DNA from: Streptomyces agglomeratus
GTDB taxonomy: Bacteria > Actinomycetota > Actinomycetes > Streptomycetales > Streptomycetaceae
Length of the DNA: 64,000 bases
Assembly (NCBI RefSeq): GCF_001746415.1
Contig: NZ_MEHJ01000001.1
Span: 1,861,001 to 1,925,000 of the forward strand
Direction: 5' to 3'
The notes under the pieces were generated by a model. It was not told where the DNA came from and did no database searches. It saw nothing but the letters and a program-made list of their open reading frames with translations. Position numbers and translations under genes: made by a program. Shown in pieces: positions 28,785 to 36,407 of the stretch (its first letter is position 1; each line of letters opens with the position of its first letter).

Positions 28785-30179
28785 TTACGCCGCCGAGCGG
28801 TGCCGTACGGCGTACGACCGCCAGGGCCGCCAGGCGGCGGCCCGCGGTTCGCTCCGCTCGCCCGCGGCCTCGCTCTCCGCACCGTCCGGCGCGACGTCCG
28901 GGTCCCCGAGGGCGCGCATCCGGATGAGGCCAGCGGTCCGCGCGGTGATCCCCGGCAGCGCGCGCAGCGCCCGCTCCGCCTCGTCGCGGTCCGCTCCGGG
29001 ATCCAGCCGTACGACCCCGTCCGCGAGCGCGGTCGCCAGCGTCCGCAACACCGGGTCCTCGGCCCCGGTGAGGGCGCCCGGCTCGGGGAAGACGTGCGTC
29101 AGGGTGCCGCACGGCTGGTCGAGGACCTTCCCGTACGTCTCGACGAGCCCGGCCGCCGCCTCCGGGCCGACCACTGCCCGTACCGCGAACTCGTCGGGGT
29201 CGGCGGCGCCCGGCGAGCGCAGTCCCGGCCTGGCGGCGACCAGCGGCGCCAGCTCCGGATCAGCGGCCAGCCGCTCGTCGACGGCGTACGGGTCTGCGTC
29301 CAGGTCGAAGAGCCGGCGCAGTCGCTGGACTGCGGTGGTCAGGTCGCGCAGGTCGGTGAGGTGGATGCGGGCGTCGAGCCATCCGCGGTGCGGCGCCTCG
29401 TCCACGGCGGCGATCGCCGTGCCGTACGGCAGACGCAGGGTGCGCCGGTACGTGCGGGCGCCGGGCTCGCCGGCCATCTCCTCCACGCGCGGTACGGCCT
29501 CGCTCGCGAGGAGGTCGAAGACCTCCTTGGCGGCGTACACCCCGCGATAGGCGAGCCGCAGCGGAATCCCGGCGGCGCGGGCGGGGCTCGGGCCGCGGCC
29601 GCTCCCGGTGCCCGCGGTCCTGGTCCCGGACTCCTTGCGCAGGAGGGTGGGCGTGCGGGCGTAGATCTGGCGGATCGTGTCGTTGAACTGCCGCACGCTC
29701 GCGAAGCCGGAGGCGAACGCGATCTCCGTGACGGGCAGTGCGGTCGTCTGGAGCAGGACGCGGGCGGTGTGCGCGCGCTGGGCGCGGGCGAGGGCGACCG
29801 GGCCCGCGCCGAGTTCGGCGGTGAGCTGGCGCTGTACCTGCCGGGTGCTGTAGCCGAGCCTCCCCGCGAGACCGGGCACGCCTTCGCGGTCGACGATTCC
29901 GTCGCCGATCATCCGCATGGCGCGGCCGACGACGTCGGCTCGGGCGTTCCAGTCGGCTGATCCGGGTACGGCGTCGGGGCGACAGCGGCGGCAGGCCCGG
30001 AAACCGTTGGCCTGGGCGGCGGCCGCCGTCGGGTAGAAGCGCACGTTCGCGCGCTTGGGGGTGACGGCCGGGCAGCTCGGGCGGCAGTAGATGCCGGTGG
30101 TCGCGACGGCGAAGAAGAACTCTCCGTCGAAGCGGGCGTCGCGGCTGGTCACCGCCTCGTACTTGCTCTCTTCGTCCAT
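28785..30179 (-). CDS. Ada/AraC-AlkA fusion: methyl-phosphotriester sensor with degenerate 3-methyladenine glycosylase domain
   Basis: 464 residues. The N-terminal Ada zinc domain has its four cysteines (GIYCRPSCPA and FRACRRCRPDA), one of which accepts methyl groups. An AraC-type helix-turn-helix follows (about 85-185, LPVTEIAFASGFASVRQFNDTIRQIY). The C-terminal half resembles AlkA. In that half the helix-hairpin-helix that normally reads GVGPWTA is GITARTA, and the stretch that normally carries the catalytic Asp is shortened (ALGDPDVAPDGAESE) before WRPWRSYA. Glycosylase activity is therefore doubtful, while alkylation sensing looks intact. The ATG at 30179 is preceded by GGAGGG. Confidence 0.85.
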   Translation of the reverse strand: MDEESKYEAVTSRDARFDGEFFFAVATTGIYCRPSCPAVTPKRANVRFYPTAAAAQANGFRACRRCRPDAVPGSADWNARADVVGRAMRMIGDGIVDREGVPGLAGRLGYSTRQVQRQLTAELGAGPVALARAQRAHTARVLLQTTALPVTEIAFASGFASVRQFNDTIRQIYARTPTLLRKESGTRTAGTGSGRGPSPARAAGIPLRLAYRGVYAAKEVFDLLASEAVPRVEEMAGEPGARTYRRTLRLPYGTAIAAVDEAPHRGWLDARIHLTDLRDLTTAVQRLRRLFDLDADPYAVDERLAADPELAPLVAARPGLRSPGAADPDEFAVRAVVGPEAAAGLVETYGKVLDQPCGTLTHVFPEPGALTGAEDPVLRTLATALADGVVRLDPGADRDEAERALRALPGITARTAGLIRMRALGDPDVAPDGAESEAAGERSEPRAAAWRPWRSYAVRHRSAA

Positions 30180-30313
30180 CACGCCCTCCAGTGTGCGGCA
30201 GCGGTGGGCGGCTGACTCGCGGCATTCGGACGCGGTGTCCGGGCGGGACGGGCACCTTGCGGGCTGTACCCCTGCTCGCCCCTTCCCGGACCAGGGGCTG
30301 CCCCGGCCCCCGC

Positions 30314-30373
30314 TCCTCAAGCGCCGGAGAGGCTGGACAGTACGGCCGAACCAGCCTGTCCGGCGCTTGAGGA
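30314..30373. terminator. long hairpin of the CTCCTCAAGCGCCGGAG type, probably the original rsgA terminator
   Basis: Arms 30314-30336 and 30351-30373 pair at 22 of 23 bases around a 14-base loop. Ignoring the IS copy, this hairpin would lie about 33 bases after the rsgA stop codon. The upstream segment (from about 30280) matches repeats at 47298 and 57878. Confidence 0.75.
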
Positions 30374-30404
30374 CCCGCTCGAAGGGTGCCCGGGGGCCCG
30401 GTGG

Positions 30405-30410
30405 CCTAGC
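30405..30410. repeat. target-site duplication, left copy (CCTAGC)
   Basis: The 6-bp sequence CCTAGC abuts the left inverted repeat and is identical to 31482-31487. It fits the NCTAGN target preference known for IS481. Confidence 0.9.
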
Positions 30411-31359
30411 TGTATTGCCCTGTGAGGTTGGGGACGCGGCTGGCGGGTGGTTTGCCTGCGAGCGCGGTGTGTCCGCGGTGGTGATTGTAGGTGTGGAGCC
30501 AGTGTGGGAAGGTGTCGCGTCGTTCTTGTTCTGATCGGTAGGGGCGGGCGTAGGCCCATTCGTCGAGCAGGGTGCGGTTGAGGCGTTCGACCTTGCCGTT
30601 GGTCTGCGGCCGGTAGGGCCGGGTTCGCTTGTGGGCGATCCCGGCCGCCGCCAGGGCATCGTGCCAGTCGCGTGAGCGGTAGCAGGAGCCGTTGTCGGTC
30701 AGGACGCGCTCGACGGTGATCCCGGCGGTGGTGAAGAACGCGTTCGCCCGGGTCCAGAAGGCGGTCGCGGTTTCCTTCTTCTCGTCGTCGTGGATCTCGC
30801 TGTAGGCGAGGCGGGAGTGGTCGTCGACGGCGGTGTGGATGTAGCTGTAGCCGGCGCCGGACCGTGTCTTGCGGCCGGCCTGGCGGCCGAGCGCCTTGTG
30901 GCCTCCGCCATCGGGGATGTTGCCGAGTTTCTTGATGTCCACGTGTACCAACTCGCCTGGTGTGGAGCGTTCGTAGCGGCGCACTGCCCGGCCGGTGGCC
31001 CGGTCCAGGTGGGTCAGGCGGGCCAGTTTGAAGCGGGTCAGGACACGGTGCACGGTCGAGGGGACCAGGCCGAGCAGGTGAGCGATCCGGGCCGGTCCCC
31101 AGCGACGCAGGAGGCGCACCTTGATGATCCGGCGTTCGGTGCGGGTCGGGGTTCGCCGGGGACTGTGATGCGGGCGGGAGGAAAGGTCCGCCATCCCGGC
31201 CTCGCCCAGAACTCGGTAGCGGCCGGCCCACCGCTGGGCGGTGGTGGTCGAGACCTGGAAGCGTTCGGCGGCCCGGCGCAGGGGCCATCCGTCCTCGACC
31301 ACGCAGCGGGCGAGCCGCAGTCGTCCGGTCTCGGTCAGGGGTGCATTACGGTGGGGCAT
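30406..31359 (-). CDS. IS481 family transposase
   Basis: 317 residues from the ATG at 31359 (GAAAGG upstream); the frame is open to 31398. The N-terminal helix-turn-helix (WPLRRAAERFQVSTTTAQRWAGRY) is followed by an rve-type DDE domain with LVHVDIKKLG, VLTDNGSCYRS and PYRPQTNGKVERLNRTL, so the three acidic residues are present. The coding sequence runs through the left inverted repeat, and its TAG stop (30406-30408) lies in the duplicated target, outside the element itself. The gene looks intact. Confidence 0.93.
   Translation of the reverse strand: MPHRNAPLTETGRLRLARCVVEDGWPLRRAAERFQVSTTTAQRWAGRYRVLGEAGMADLSSRPHHSPRRTPTRTERRIIKVRLLRRWGPARIAHLLGLVPSTVHRVLTRFKLARLTHLDRATGRAVRRYERSTPGELVHVDIKKLGNIPDGGGHKALGRQAGRKTRSGAGYSYIHTAVDDHSRLAYSEIHDDEKKETATAFWTRANAFFTTAGITVERVLTDNGSCYRSRDWHDALAAAGIAHKRTRPYRPQTNGKVERLNRTLLDEWAYARPYRSEQERRDTFPHWLHTYNHHRGHTALAGKPPASRVPNLTGQYS
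30411..30430 (+). repeat. IS481 left inverted repeat
   Basis: TGTATTGCCCTGTGAGGTTG. It matches the complement of the right end at 17 of 20 positions and encodes the last residues of the transposase on the other strand. Confidence 0.9.
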
Positions 31360-31461
31360 GAGGGCCTTTCGTCGTTCGGTGGAGATGTCGCAATCCACAC
31401 CGAACCCGGAAGGCCCTTACTCGTTCAAGATCCCTCAGCCTAGAGCTGCATCACCCGTACA

Positions 31462-31481
31462 CAACCTCCCGGGGCAATACA
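31462..31481 (-). repeat. IS481 right inverted repeat
   Basis: Its complement reads TGTATTGCCCCGGGAGGTTG, differing from the left end at three central positions. Confidence 0.9.
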
Positions 31482-31487
31482 CCTAGC
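31482..31487. repeat. target-site duplication, right copy (CCTAGC)
   Basis: Identical to 30405-30410. Positions 31483-31485 are the rsgA TAG stop on the minus strand. Confidence 0.9.
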
Positions 31488-32607
31488 GCCGGCCCCCGGC
31501 GCGCTTCGCGGCGAAGTTGGCGCGGCCCTCGGCGGACTTCATCCGCCACTCGCGGCCCATCTCCGCCCGCAGCCTGGCGTCGGTCTTGGCGACGATGCGC
31601 CGGTTCTCCCGCAGCAGTTTGCGGTAGCTCTCCAACCGGCGCACCGGCAGCGTGCCCTCCTCCAGCGCCGCCAGCACGGCGCAGCCGGGCTCCGATTCGT
31701 GGGCGCAGTCGTGGAACCGGCACCGGGCCGCCAGTTCCTCGATCTCGGCGAAGACCTGCCCGACACCGGCCTCGGCGTCCCACAGCCCCACGCCCCGCAG
31801 CCCGGGCGTGTCGATGAGGACTCCCCCGCCGGGCAGGGCGAGGAGGTTGCGGGTGGTGGTCGTGTGCCGGCCCTTGCCGTCGACGTCACGGATGGCCTGC
31901 ACCTCCATGACGTCGGCGCCGAGCAGCGCGTTGGCCAGCGTCGATTTGCCCGCGCCGGACACTCCGAGCAGCACGCTCGTGCCGCCCGAGACGACAGCGG
32001 TGAGTACGTCGATGCCGTCACCGGTGGCAGAACTGACGGGCAGTACCTGGACGCCGGGCGCGGTGGTCTCCACGTCGTCGACGAGGTACGAGAGCCCGGT
32101 GGCGTCCGGCACGAGGTCGGACTTGGTGAGGACGACCAGCGGCTGTGCGCCCGACTCCCAGGCCAGGGCCAGGAAGCGCTCGATCCGTCCGAGGTCCAGC
32201 TCGACGGCGAGCGAGACCGCGATGATCGCGTGGTCGACGTTGGCCGCGAGGATCTGTCCCTCGGACCGGGAGGAGGAGGTGGAGCGTACGAAAGCGGTGC
32301 GGCGCGGCAGGTACGCCCGTACGAACCGGGGGTCGCCGACGGGGTCGACGGCGACCCAGTCGCCGGTGCAGACGACCCGCAGCGGGTCGTGCGGCGTCAC
32401 ATAGGTGGTGTCGGCGCGTACGACGCCGTCGGCGGTGTGGATGTCGCACTGGCCGCGGTCGACCCGTACGACACGGCCGGGCAGCAGCCCCTGCGCGGCG
32501 TACGGAGCGAACTCGGCTTCCCATCCCGCGTCCCAGCCGTAGGGGGCGAGGGAGCGCTGGGCATCAGAAGTGGTGGAGGAAGACGTGTGGAGCGAAGCGT
32601 GGGACAA
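31483..32607 (-). CDS. rsgA: ribosome small-subunit-dependent GTPase RsgA
   Basis: A 374-residue circularly permuted GTPase that acts late in 30S subunit maturation. It has an OB-fold (LPGRVVRVDRGQCDIHTADG), then G4 TKSDLV, G1 LLGVSGAGKSTLANALLG, the histidine-containing GRHTTTTRNL, G3 DTPGLRGVG, and a C-terminal zinc site (CRFHDCAHESEPGC). The reading frame starts at a TTG at 32607 with GAAGGG upstream. An IS481 element abuts the stop codon, but the protein is complete (ending AKRAGGRR). A strongly initiated 24-codon ORF lies 60 bases upstream. Confidence 0.92.
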   Translation of the reverse strand: MSHASLHTSSSTTSDAQRSLAPYGWDAGWEAEFAPYAAQGLLPGRVVRVDRGQCDIHTADGVVRADTTYVTPHDPLRVVCTGDWVAVDPVGDPRFVRAYLPRRTAFVRSTSSSRSEGQILAANVDHAIIAVSLAVELDLGRIERFLALAWESGAQPLVVLTKSDLVPDATGLSYLVDDVETTAPGVQVLPVSSATGDGIDVLTAVVSGGTSVLLGVSGAGKSTLANALLGADVMEVQAIRDVDGKGRHTTTTRNLLALPGGGVLIDTPGLRGVGLWDAEAGVGQVFAEIEELAARCRFHDCAHESEPGCAVLAALEEGTLPVRRLESYRKLLRENRRIVAKTDARLRAEMGREWRMKSAEGRANFAAKRAGGRR

Positions 32608-32667
32608 GGGAAACCCTTCGAAGGGCGGCCCCGGCGGCGCGCTGTGCGCGCGCGAATCGAGTGGGTG

Positions 32668-32742
32668 TCAGCCGGAGGCCACAGGGGTGGAAACGATGAT
32701 GAACTCCTGAATGCGGGCAGCGCCCGTCACCGTGACAGTCAT
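32668..32742 (-). CDS. 24-residue leader ORF upstream of rsgA
   Basis: The ATG at 32740-32742 has an unusually strong ribosome site (AGGAGGTGAGG at 32749-32759, seven bases upstream) and opens 24 codons (beginning MTVTVTGAARIQEF, ending VASG) before TGA at 32668-32670. It is followed after 60 bases by rsgA on the same strand. The quality of the ribosome site argues for real translation. Whether the peptide acts itself or regulates rsgA is unknown, and I recognise no family. Confidence 0.55.
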   Translation of the reverse strand: MTVTVTGAARIQEFIIVSTPVASG

Positions 32743-32895
32743 CAATGTCCTCACCTCCTGCTTCTTCTACGGACCAACACGTCCCTCCGGGTGCGGCGCA
32801 CGGCCGCGTCCCGGGGACGAGCAGAACCATAACCCCGTCCCGGAAAGCGGCGCCAGCCATTTACGGCCGGTCGCACGACGGACCGGTCCGCCGTG

Positions 32896-35475
32896 TCATT
32901 CCGTGGTGGGGAAGGCCAGTTCGGTCCAGATGGTCTTGCCCGAGCGGGTGTAGCGCGTGCCCCACCGCTGGACGAGCTGGGCGACGATGAACAGGCCCCG
33001 GCCGCCCTCGTCGTCGTCCCCGCTGTGGCGCAGGTGCGGTGACGTGTGGCCGGTGTCCGCGACCTCGCACAGGAGCGTGCGGTCGCGGATGAGGCGCAGG
33101 TGGAGCGGCCCGGCGGCGTACCGTACCGCGTTGGTGACCAGCTCGCTGACGACCAGTTCGGTGGCGAACGACAGCTCGTCCATGCCCCACTCCTGGAGCT
33201 GTCGTGTCGCCAGCTCCCGGGCCCGGCCCGGCGCGACCGGTTCGGCGGGCAGTTCCCATTCGGCGACCTGAGTGGTGCCGAGTTCGCGGGTGCGGACGAG
33301 CAGCAGGGCCGTGTCGTCGGCGGTGGTGCCGCCCGGAAGGAGCTGGGCGACGGCGCGGTCGCAGAGTTCTTCCAGCGACGCGTGCCGGTCGCCGAGTACG
33401 CGTCCCAGGGTCTCCAGGCCGTGGTCGATGTCGCGGTCGCGTGCCTCCACGAGGCCGTCGGTGAAGAGGGCCAGCAGGCTGCCCACCGGGAGTTCCATCT
33501 CCATGGACTCGAACGGGAGGCCGCCGAGCCCCAGCGGCGGGCCGGCCGGCAGGTCGGGGAACGACAGGCGTCCGTCCGGGTGCACGACCGCCGGCGGCAG
33601 GTGCCCGGCGCGGGCCATGACGCACCGTCGTGAGACGGGGTCGTAGACCGCGTAGAGGCAGGTCGCCCCGGTGGTCACGTCGTCGAAGGCGCCGTCGAGC
33701 GAGCCGAGCTCGCCCCACTGTTCCTCCGCCGACTGCCCCACCAGGTCGTCGAGCCGGGTCAGCAGTTCGTCGGGAGCCATGTCCATCTGGGCGAACGCGC
33801 GTACGGTCGTGCGCAGCCGTCCCATGGTGGCCGCCGCCTGGAGGCCGTGGCCGACCACGTCACCGACGACGAGTCCGACCCGGGTGCCGGACAGCGGGAT
33901 GACGTCGAACCAGTCGCCGCCGACGCCTGACAGGTCGTCCGTGGGCAGGTAGCGGTAGGCCAGGTCGACCGCCGACTGCCGCGGCACGTGCTGCGGCAGC
34001 AGCTGGCGCTGGAGGGCGAGGGCAGCGGTGCGTTCGCGGGTGAAGCGGCGGGCGTTGTCGATGGACACGGCCGTACGGGCGACCAGTTCGTCGGCCAGCG
34101 CGATCTCACCGCTGTCGAAGGTGGCGGCGTCCGCGGCGCGGACGAACGTGACGAGGCCCAGGGTGCTGTTTCCGGTCCGCAACGGCACGACGAGGGTCGT
34201 GTCGTCGAGCACGAGGCCGCCCGAGGAGAGGCTGCGGTGCTGCGGCGAACCCGGCGGGTAGACGACGGTGGGACGCTGCCCCGGCGGCTCGGCCGGCGCG
34301 TCCCGGGCGGCGCGCGCGTCACCCCGCCCGCCCGGCTCCCCGCCGACGCCCTGCTCCCCGCCGGCGTCCGGTTCGCTGTCGGCGTCCGGTTCGCTGTCGG
34401 CGTCCGGTTCGCTGTCGGCGTCCGGTTCGCTGTCGGGCGGCCCTCCCGGTCCGCCGTCACCGGGCTGCCCGCCGTCGCCGGCCGGCCGGCCGGCGACGCG
34501 GACGAGAGCCATCACGGCCGGGCCGCCGGCGGCCGGCACCTCGCCCTCCAGTACCGCCGTCGCGAGATCCACCGTGACGGCCGCGGCGAACTCCGGGACC
34601 GCGACCTCGGTGATCTTCTCGGCGGTGACCAGCACGTCGAGGGCGGTACCGATGCCGCGGCCCGCCTCGACGAGCAGGGAAAGCCCCTGCTGGGCCTTGT
34701 AGCGGTCGGTGATGTCGAAGGCGTCCTCGCACACCCCGAACACATGCCCGTCCGGGTCCTGGAGCCGGTAGTAGGAGCAGGACCAGAGGTGTTCCGTGTC
34801 CGGGTCACTGGGCGGGCGGCCGAGGAAGTGCAGGTCGAGTACGGGCTCGCCGGTGTCCAGCACATGGCGCATGACCGCTTCGAGGGTGCGCGGATAGCCC
34901 CGGGTGATGAACCGTCCCCCGGAGTAGAGCTCGTCCGCCCGCAAACCCCTGAACTCGTCGAACGGCCTGCCGATCTCCCGTTCGTACGCCACATTGCACC
35001 AGACCAGGCGCAGATCGGTCCCGTAGATGGCCAGGCCGACGGGCGACTGGGTGGCCAGCCCGTGCAGCAGCGCCAGCCGGGACTCCCACACCCTCAGGTC
35101 CTTCAGCTCCGTGGCGACGAGGACGCGGTGGGCCGCGCCGGGGCCCGGCAGGGGGCACACCGCGGTCGCGACCAGCAGGTCGTGCCCGTCCCGGTGCCTG
35201 GCCACCCGGATCTCGTTGCCCCGGAACGTGGCCACCGGCGCCGGCACGGGCCCCTCCGACGGCGGAAGGGGCGGCAGAGCGTCGGCCGGCCGGGGCGGCA
35301 GGAAGATCCCGAGCGGCTGTCCGACGATCTCCTGGGGCCGGTAGCCGAGCAGATCCCCGGCTGCGGGGCTCCATCCGATGACCATGTCCTGGGCGTCGAG
35401 GACCGCCGTGGCCGCCCTTGTGACGTCGAGGGGACCACGGAAGTCGGCACGCTGCGCCGCGTTCCACGCACTCAT
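32896..35475 (-). CDS. multidomain PAS/GAF/SpoIIE phosphatase/HATPase signalling protein
   Basis: 859 residues from the ATG at 35475. Order: PAS (about 15-105), second PAS (about 130-270, LLHGLATQSPVGLAIYGTD), GAF (about 275-490) interrupted by a disordered insert with four DADSEP repeats, SpoIIE/PP2C (about 500-715: GGDWFDVIPL, GDVVGHGLQAA, AGHLPPAV, FTDGLVEARD, DDTALLLV) and a C-terminal HATPase (VSELVTNAVRYA, GGRGLFIVAQL). It probably controls an anti-sigma/anti-anti-sigma switch, acting as both phosphatase and kinase. It is cytoplasmic, with no membrane segments. A close architectural relative lies at 36408-39023. Confidence 0.9.
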   Translation of the reverse strand: MSAWNAAQRADFRGPLDVTRAATAVLDAQDMVIGWSPAAGDLLGYRPQEIVGQPLGIFLPPRPADALPPLPPSEGPVPAPVATFRGNEIRVARHRDGHDLLVATAVCPLPGPGAAHRVLVATELKDLRVWESRLALLHGLATQSPVGLAIYGTDLRLVWCNVAYEREIGRPFDEFRGLRADELYSGGRFITRGYPRTLEAVMRHVLDTGEPVLDLHFLGRPPSDPDTEHLWSCSYYRLQDPDGHVFGVCEDAFDITDRYKAQQGLSLLVEAGRGIGTALDVLVTAEKITEVAVPEFAAAVTVDLATAVLEGEVPAAGGPAVMALVRVAGRPAGDGGQPGDGGPGGPPDSEPDADSEPDADSEPDADSEPDAGGEQGVGGEPGGRGDARAARDAPAEPPGQRPTVVYPPGSPQHRSLSSGGLVLDDTTLVVPLRTGNSTLGLVTFVRAADAATFDSGEIALADELVARTAVSIDNARRFTRERTAALALQRQLLPQHVPRQSAVDLAYRYLPTDDLSGVGGDWFDVIPLSGTRVGLVVGDVVGHGLQAAATMGRLRTTVRAFAQMDMAPDELLTRLDDLVGQSAEEQWGELGSLDGAFDDVTTGATCLYAVYDPVSRRCVMARAGHLPPAVVHPDGRLSFPDLPAGPPLGLGGLPFESMEMELPVGSLLALFTDGLVEARDRDIDHGLETLGRVLGDRHASLEELCDRAVAQLLPGGTTADDTALLLVRTRELGTTQVAEWELPAEPVAPGRARELATRQLQEWGMDELSFATELVVSELVTNAVRYAAGPLHLRLIRDRTLLCEVADTGHTSPHLRHSGDDDEGGRGLFIVAQLVQRWGTRYTRSGKTIWTELAFPTTE
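34363..34434. repeat. 18-bp tandem repeat, four identical copies, in frame
   Basis: The unit GGCGTCCGGTTCGCTGTC is repeated four times without change, encoding DADSEP-type hexapeptides inside the GAF region of the SpoIIE protein. The identity of the copies suggests recent slippage. Confidence 0.9.
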
Positions 35476-35595
35476 GGCGCCACACCAGCCCGGTTCATCC
35501 CCTACAGAATCCGCCCGGCCGGGGACAGGCACAACCGCGATGCGCCCGTACAGCAGCCCGCGCGGCCCGGCGCGCGGCCGTACGGACGGGCACGA

Positions 35596-36318
35596 TCAGC
35601 CCGTACGGCCCACTATCAGCCACTGCGCGGGCAGCTCTATGCGGCTGCCGTCCGCCCGGAACTCCGTCTGGGCGAGCGCCGTACGGCCCTCGGCCAGGAC
35701 GGTGAGCCCCGAGGCGCGCAGCAGGTCCGGTACTTCGTGGTCGGCGGAATCCGCGGGCCGCAGCCCGTGCGCGAAGACCCGTGCCAGCTTCGGCGGCGGC
35801 CCGCCGGGCGCCCGCACGAGTTCCCGCAGTACGGTCTTCGCCCCGGAGGTCAGCTCCGCCACGAAGGCGCGCCCCCGCTCCCCCACCAGCTCCGCGACCG
35901 CGGCCGCGATCAGAGGCCGGTCGGGCGGATCGCTCTGGTGCATCACGGCCCGCAGGTAGACGTTGCTGTCACCGAGCCGCTCGTGCAGGGCGCGCACGGC
36001 GTCCGTGTCGGTCGCGTCGGTCTGCCTGAAGTCGACCGTCCGCCCGGTGTCCGCCCTGCGCGCGTGGGCTATCCCGGCGTGCGAGACGTCGATGCCCACC
36101 GCACGGGTGAAATGGCGTGCCAGATAGCGGGTCTGTGTGCCGTTGCCGCAGCCGACGTCGACCACGGGCAGAGCCGCGTCGGCGTACGGCGAGAACAGCT
36201 CCAGATGGGGGGCGGCGGTCAGCGACGGATCGGTGTCCCAGATCGCCGCGCCGGGGGTGCCCGGCGTGTCCTCCCAGTAGCTCTCCCAAGCGTGCACGTA
36301 ACGGCCGGTCAGAGTCAT
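35596..36318 (-). CDS. class I SAM-dependent methyltransferase
   Basis: 240 residues. The SAM-binding motif I is VVDVGCGNGTQTRYLA (about 52-67), followed by VGIDVS and a motif near RQTDATD. The N-terminus (YVHAWESYWEDTPGTPGAAIWD) is typical of a Streptomyces group of unknown substrate. It lies between two SpoIIE-type proteins on the same strand, but gaps of about 90 to 120 bases leave cotranscription open. No product prediction is possible. Confidence 0.8.
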   Translation of the reverse strand: MTLTGRYVHAWESYWEDTPGTPGAAIWDTDPSLTAAPHLELFSPYADAALPVVDVGCGNGTQTRYLARHFTRAVGIDVSHAGIAHARRADTGRTVDFRQTDATDTDAVRALHERLGDSNVYLRAVMHQSDPPDRPLIAAAVAELVGERGRAFVAELTSGAKTVLRELVRAPGGPPPKLARVFAHGLRPADSADHEVPDLLRASGLTVLAEGRTALAQTEFRADGSRIELPAQWLIVGRTG

Positions 36319-36407
36319 CGGATGCCCCCGGTGCGGACGGACGGGAAGATAAGGACGGCAGGACGGTTCCTACCCCGGTGCGCCCCTCCGAGACACCCGG
36401 ACGGACG

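Larger units (their letters stand above)
30411..31481 (-). mobile_element. complete IS481-family insertion sequence, 1071 bp
   Basis: Bounded by imperfect 20-bp inverted repeats (17 of 20 matching) and flanked by a 6-bp CCTAGC duplication, with one intact transposase. The insertion is exactly at the rsgA stop codon. The perfect flanking repeats and intact ORF suggest a fairly recent insertion. Confidence 0.95.

Noticed and set aside
28860..28950. Frameshift at the end of the Ada/AlkA gene
   Set aside because: The frame reads without interruption into the expected WRPWRSYA segment, and neither neighbouring frame restores the missing catalytic segment.
30317..31288. Second transposase-like minus-strand ORF, suggesting an IS with two overlapping frames
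   Set aside because: It overlaps the intact IS481 transposase in another frame and has no transposase motifs. Single-ORF IS481 elements are the norm.
34363..34434. Possible small CRISPR-like repeat array
   Set aside because: The four units are directly adjacent with no spacers and are in frame within a long protein.
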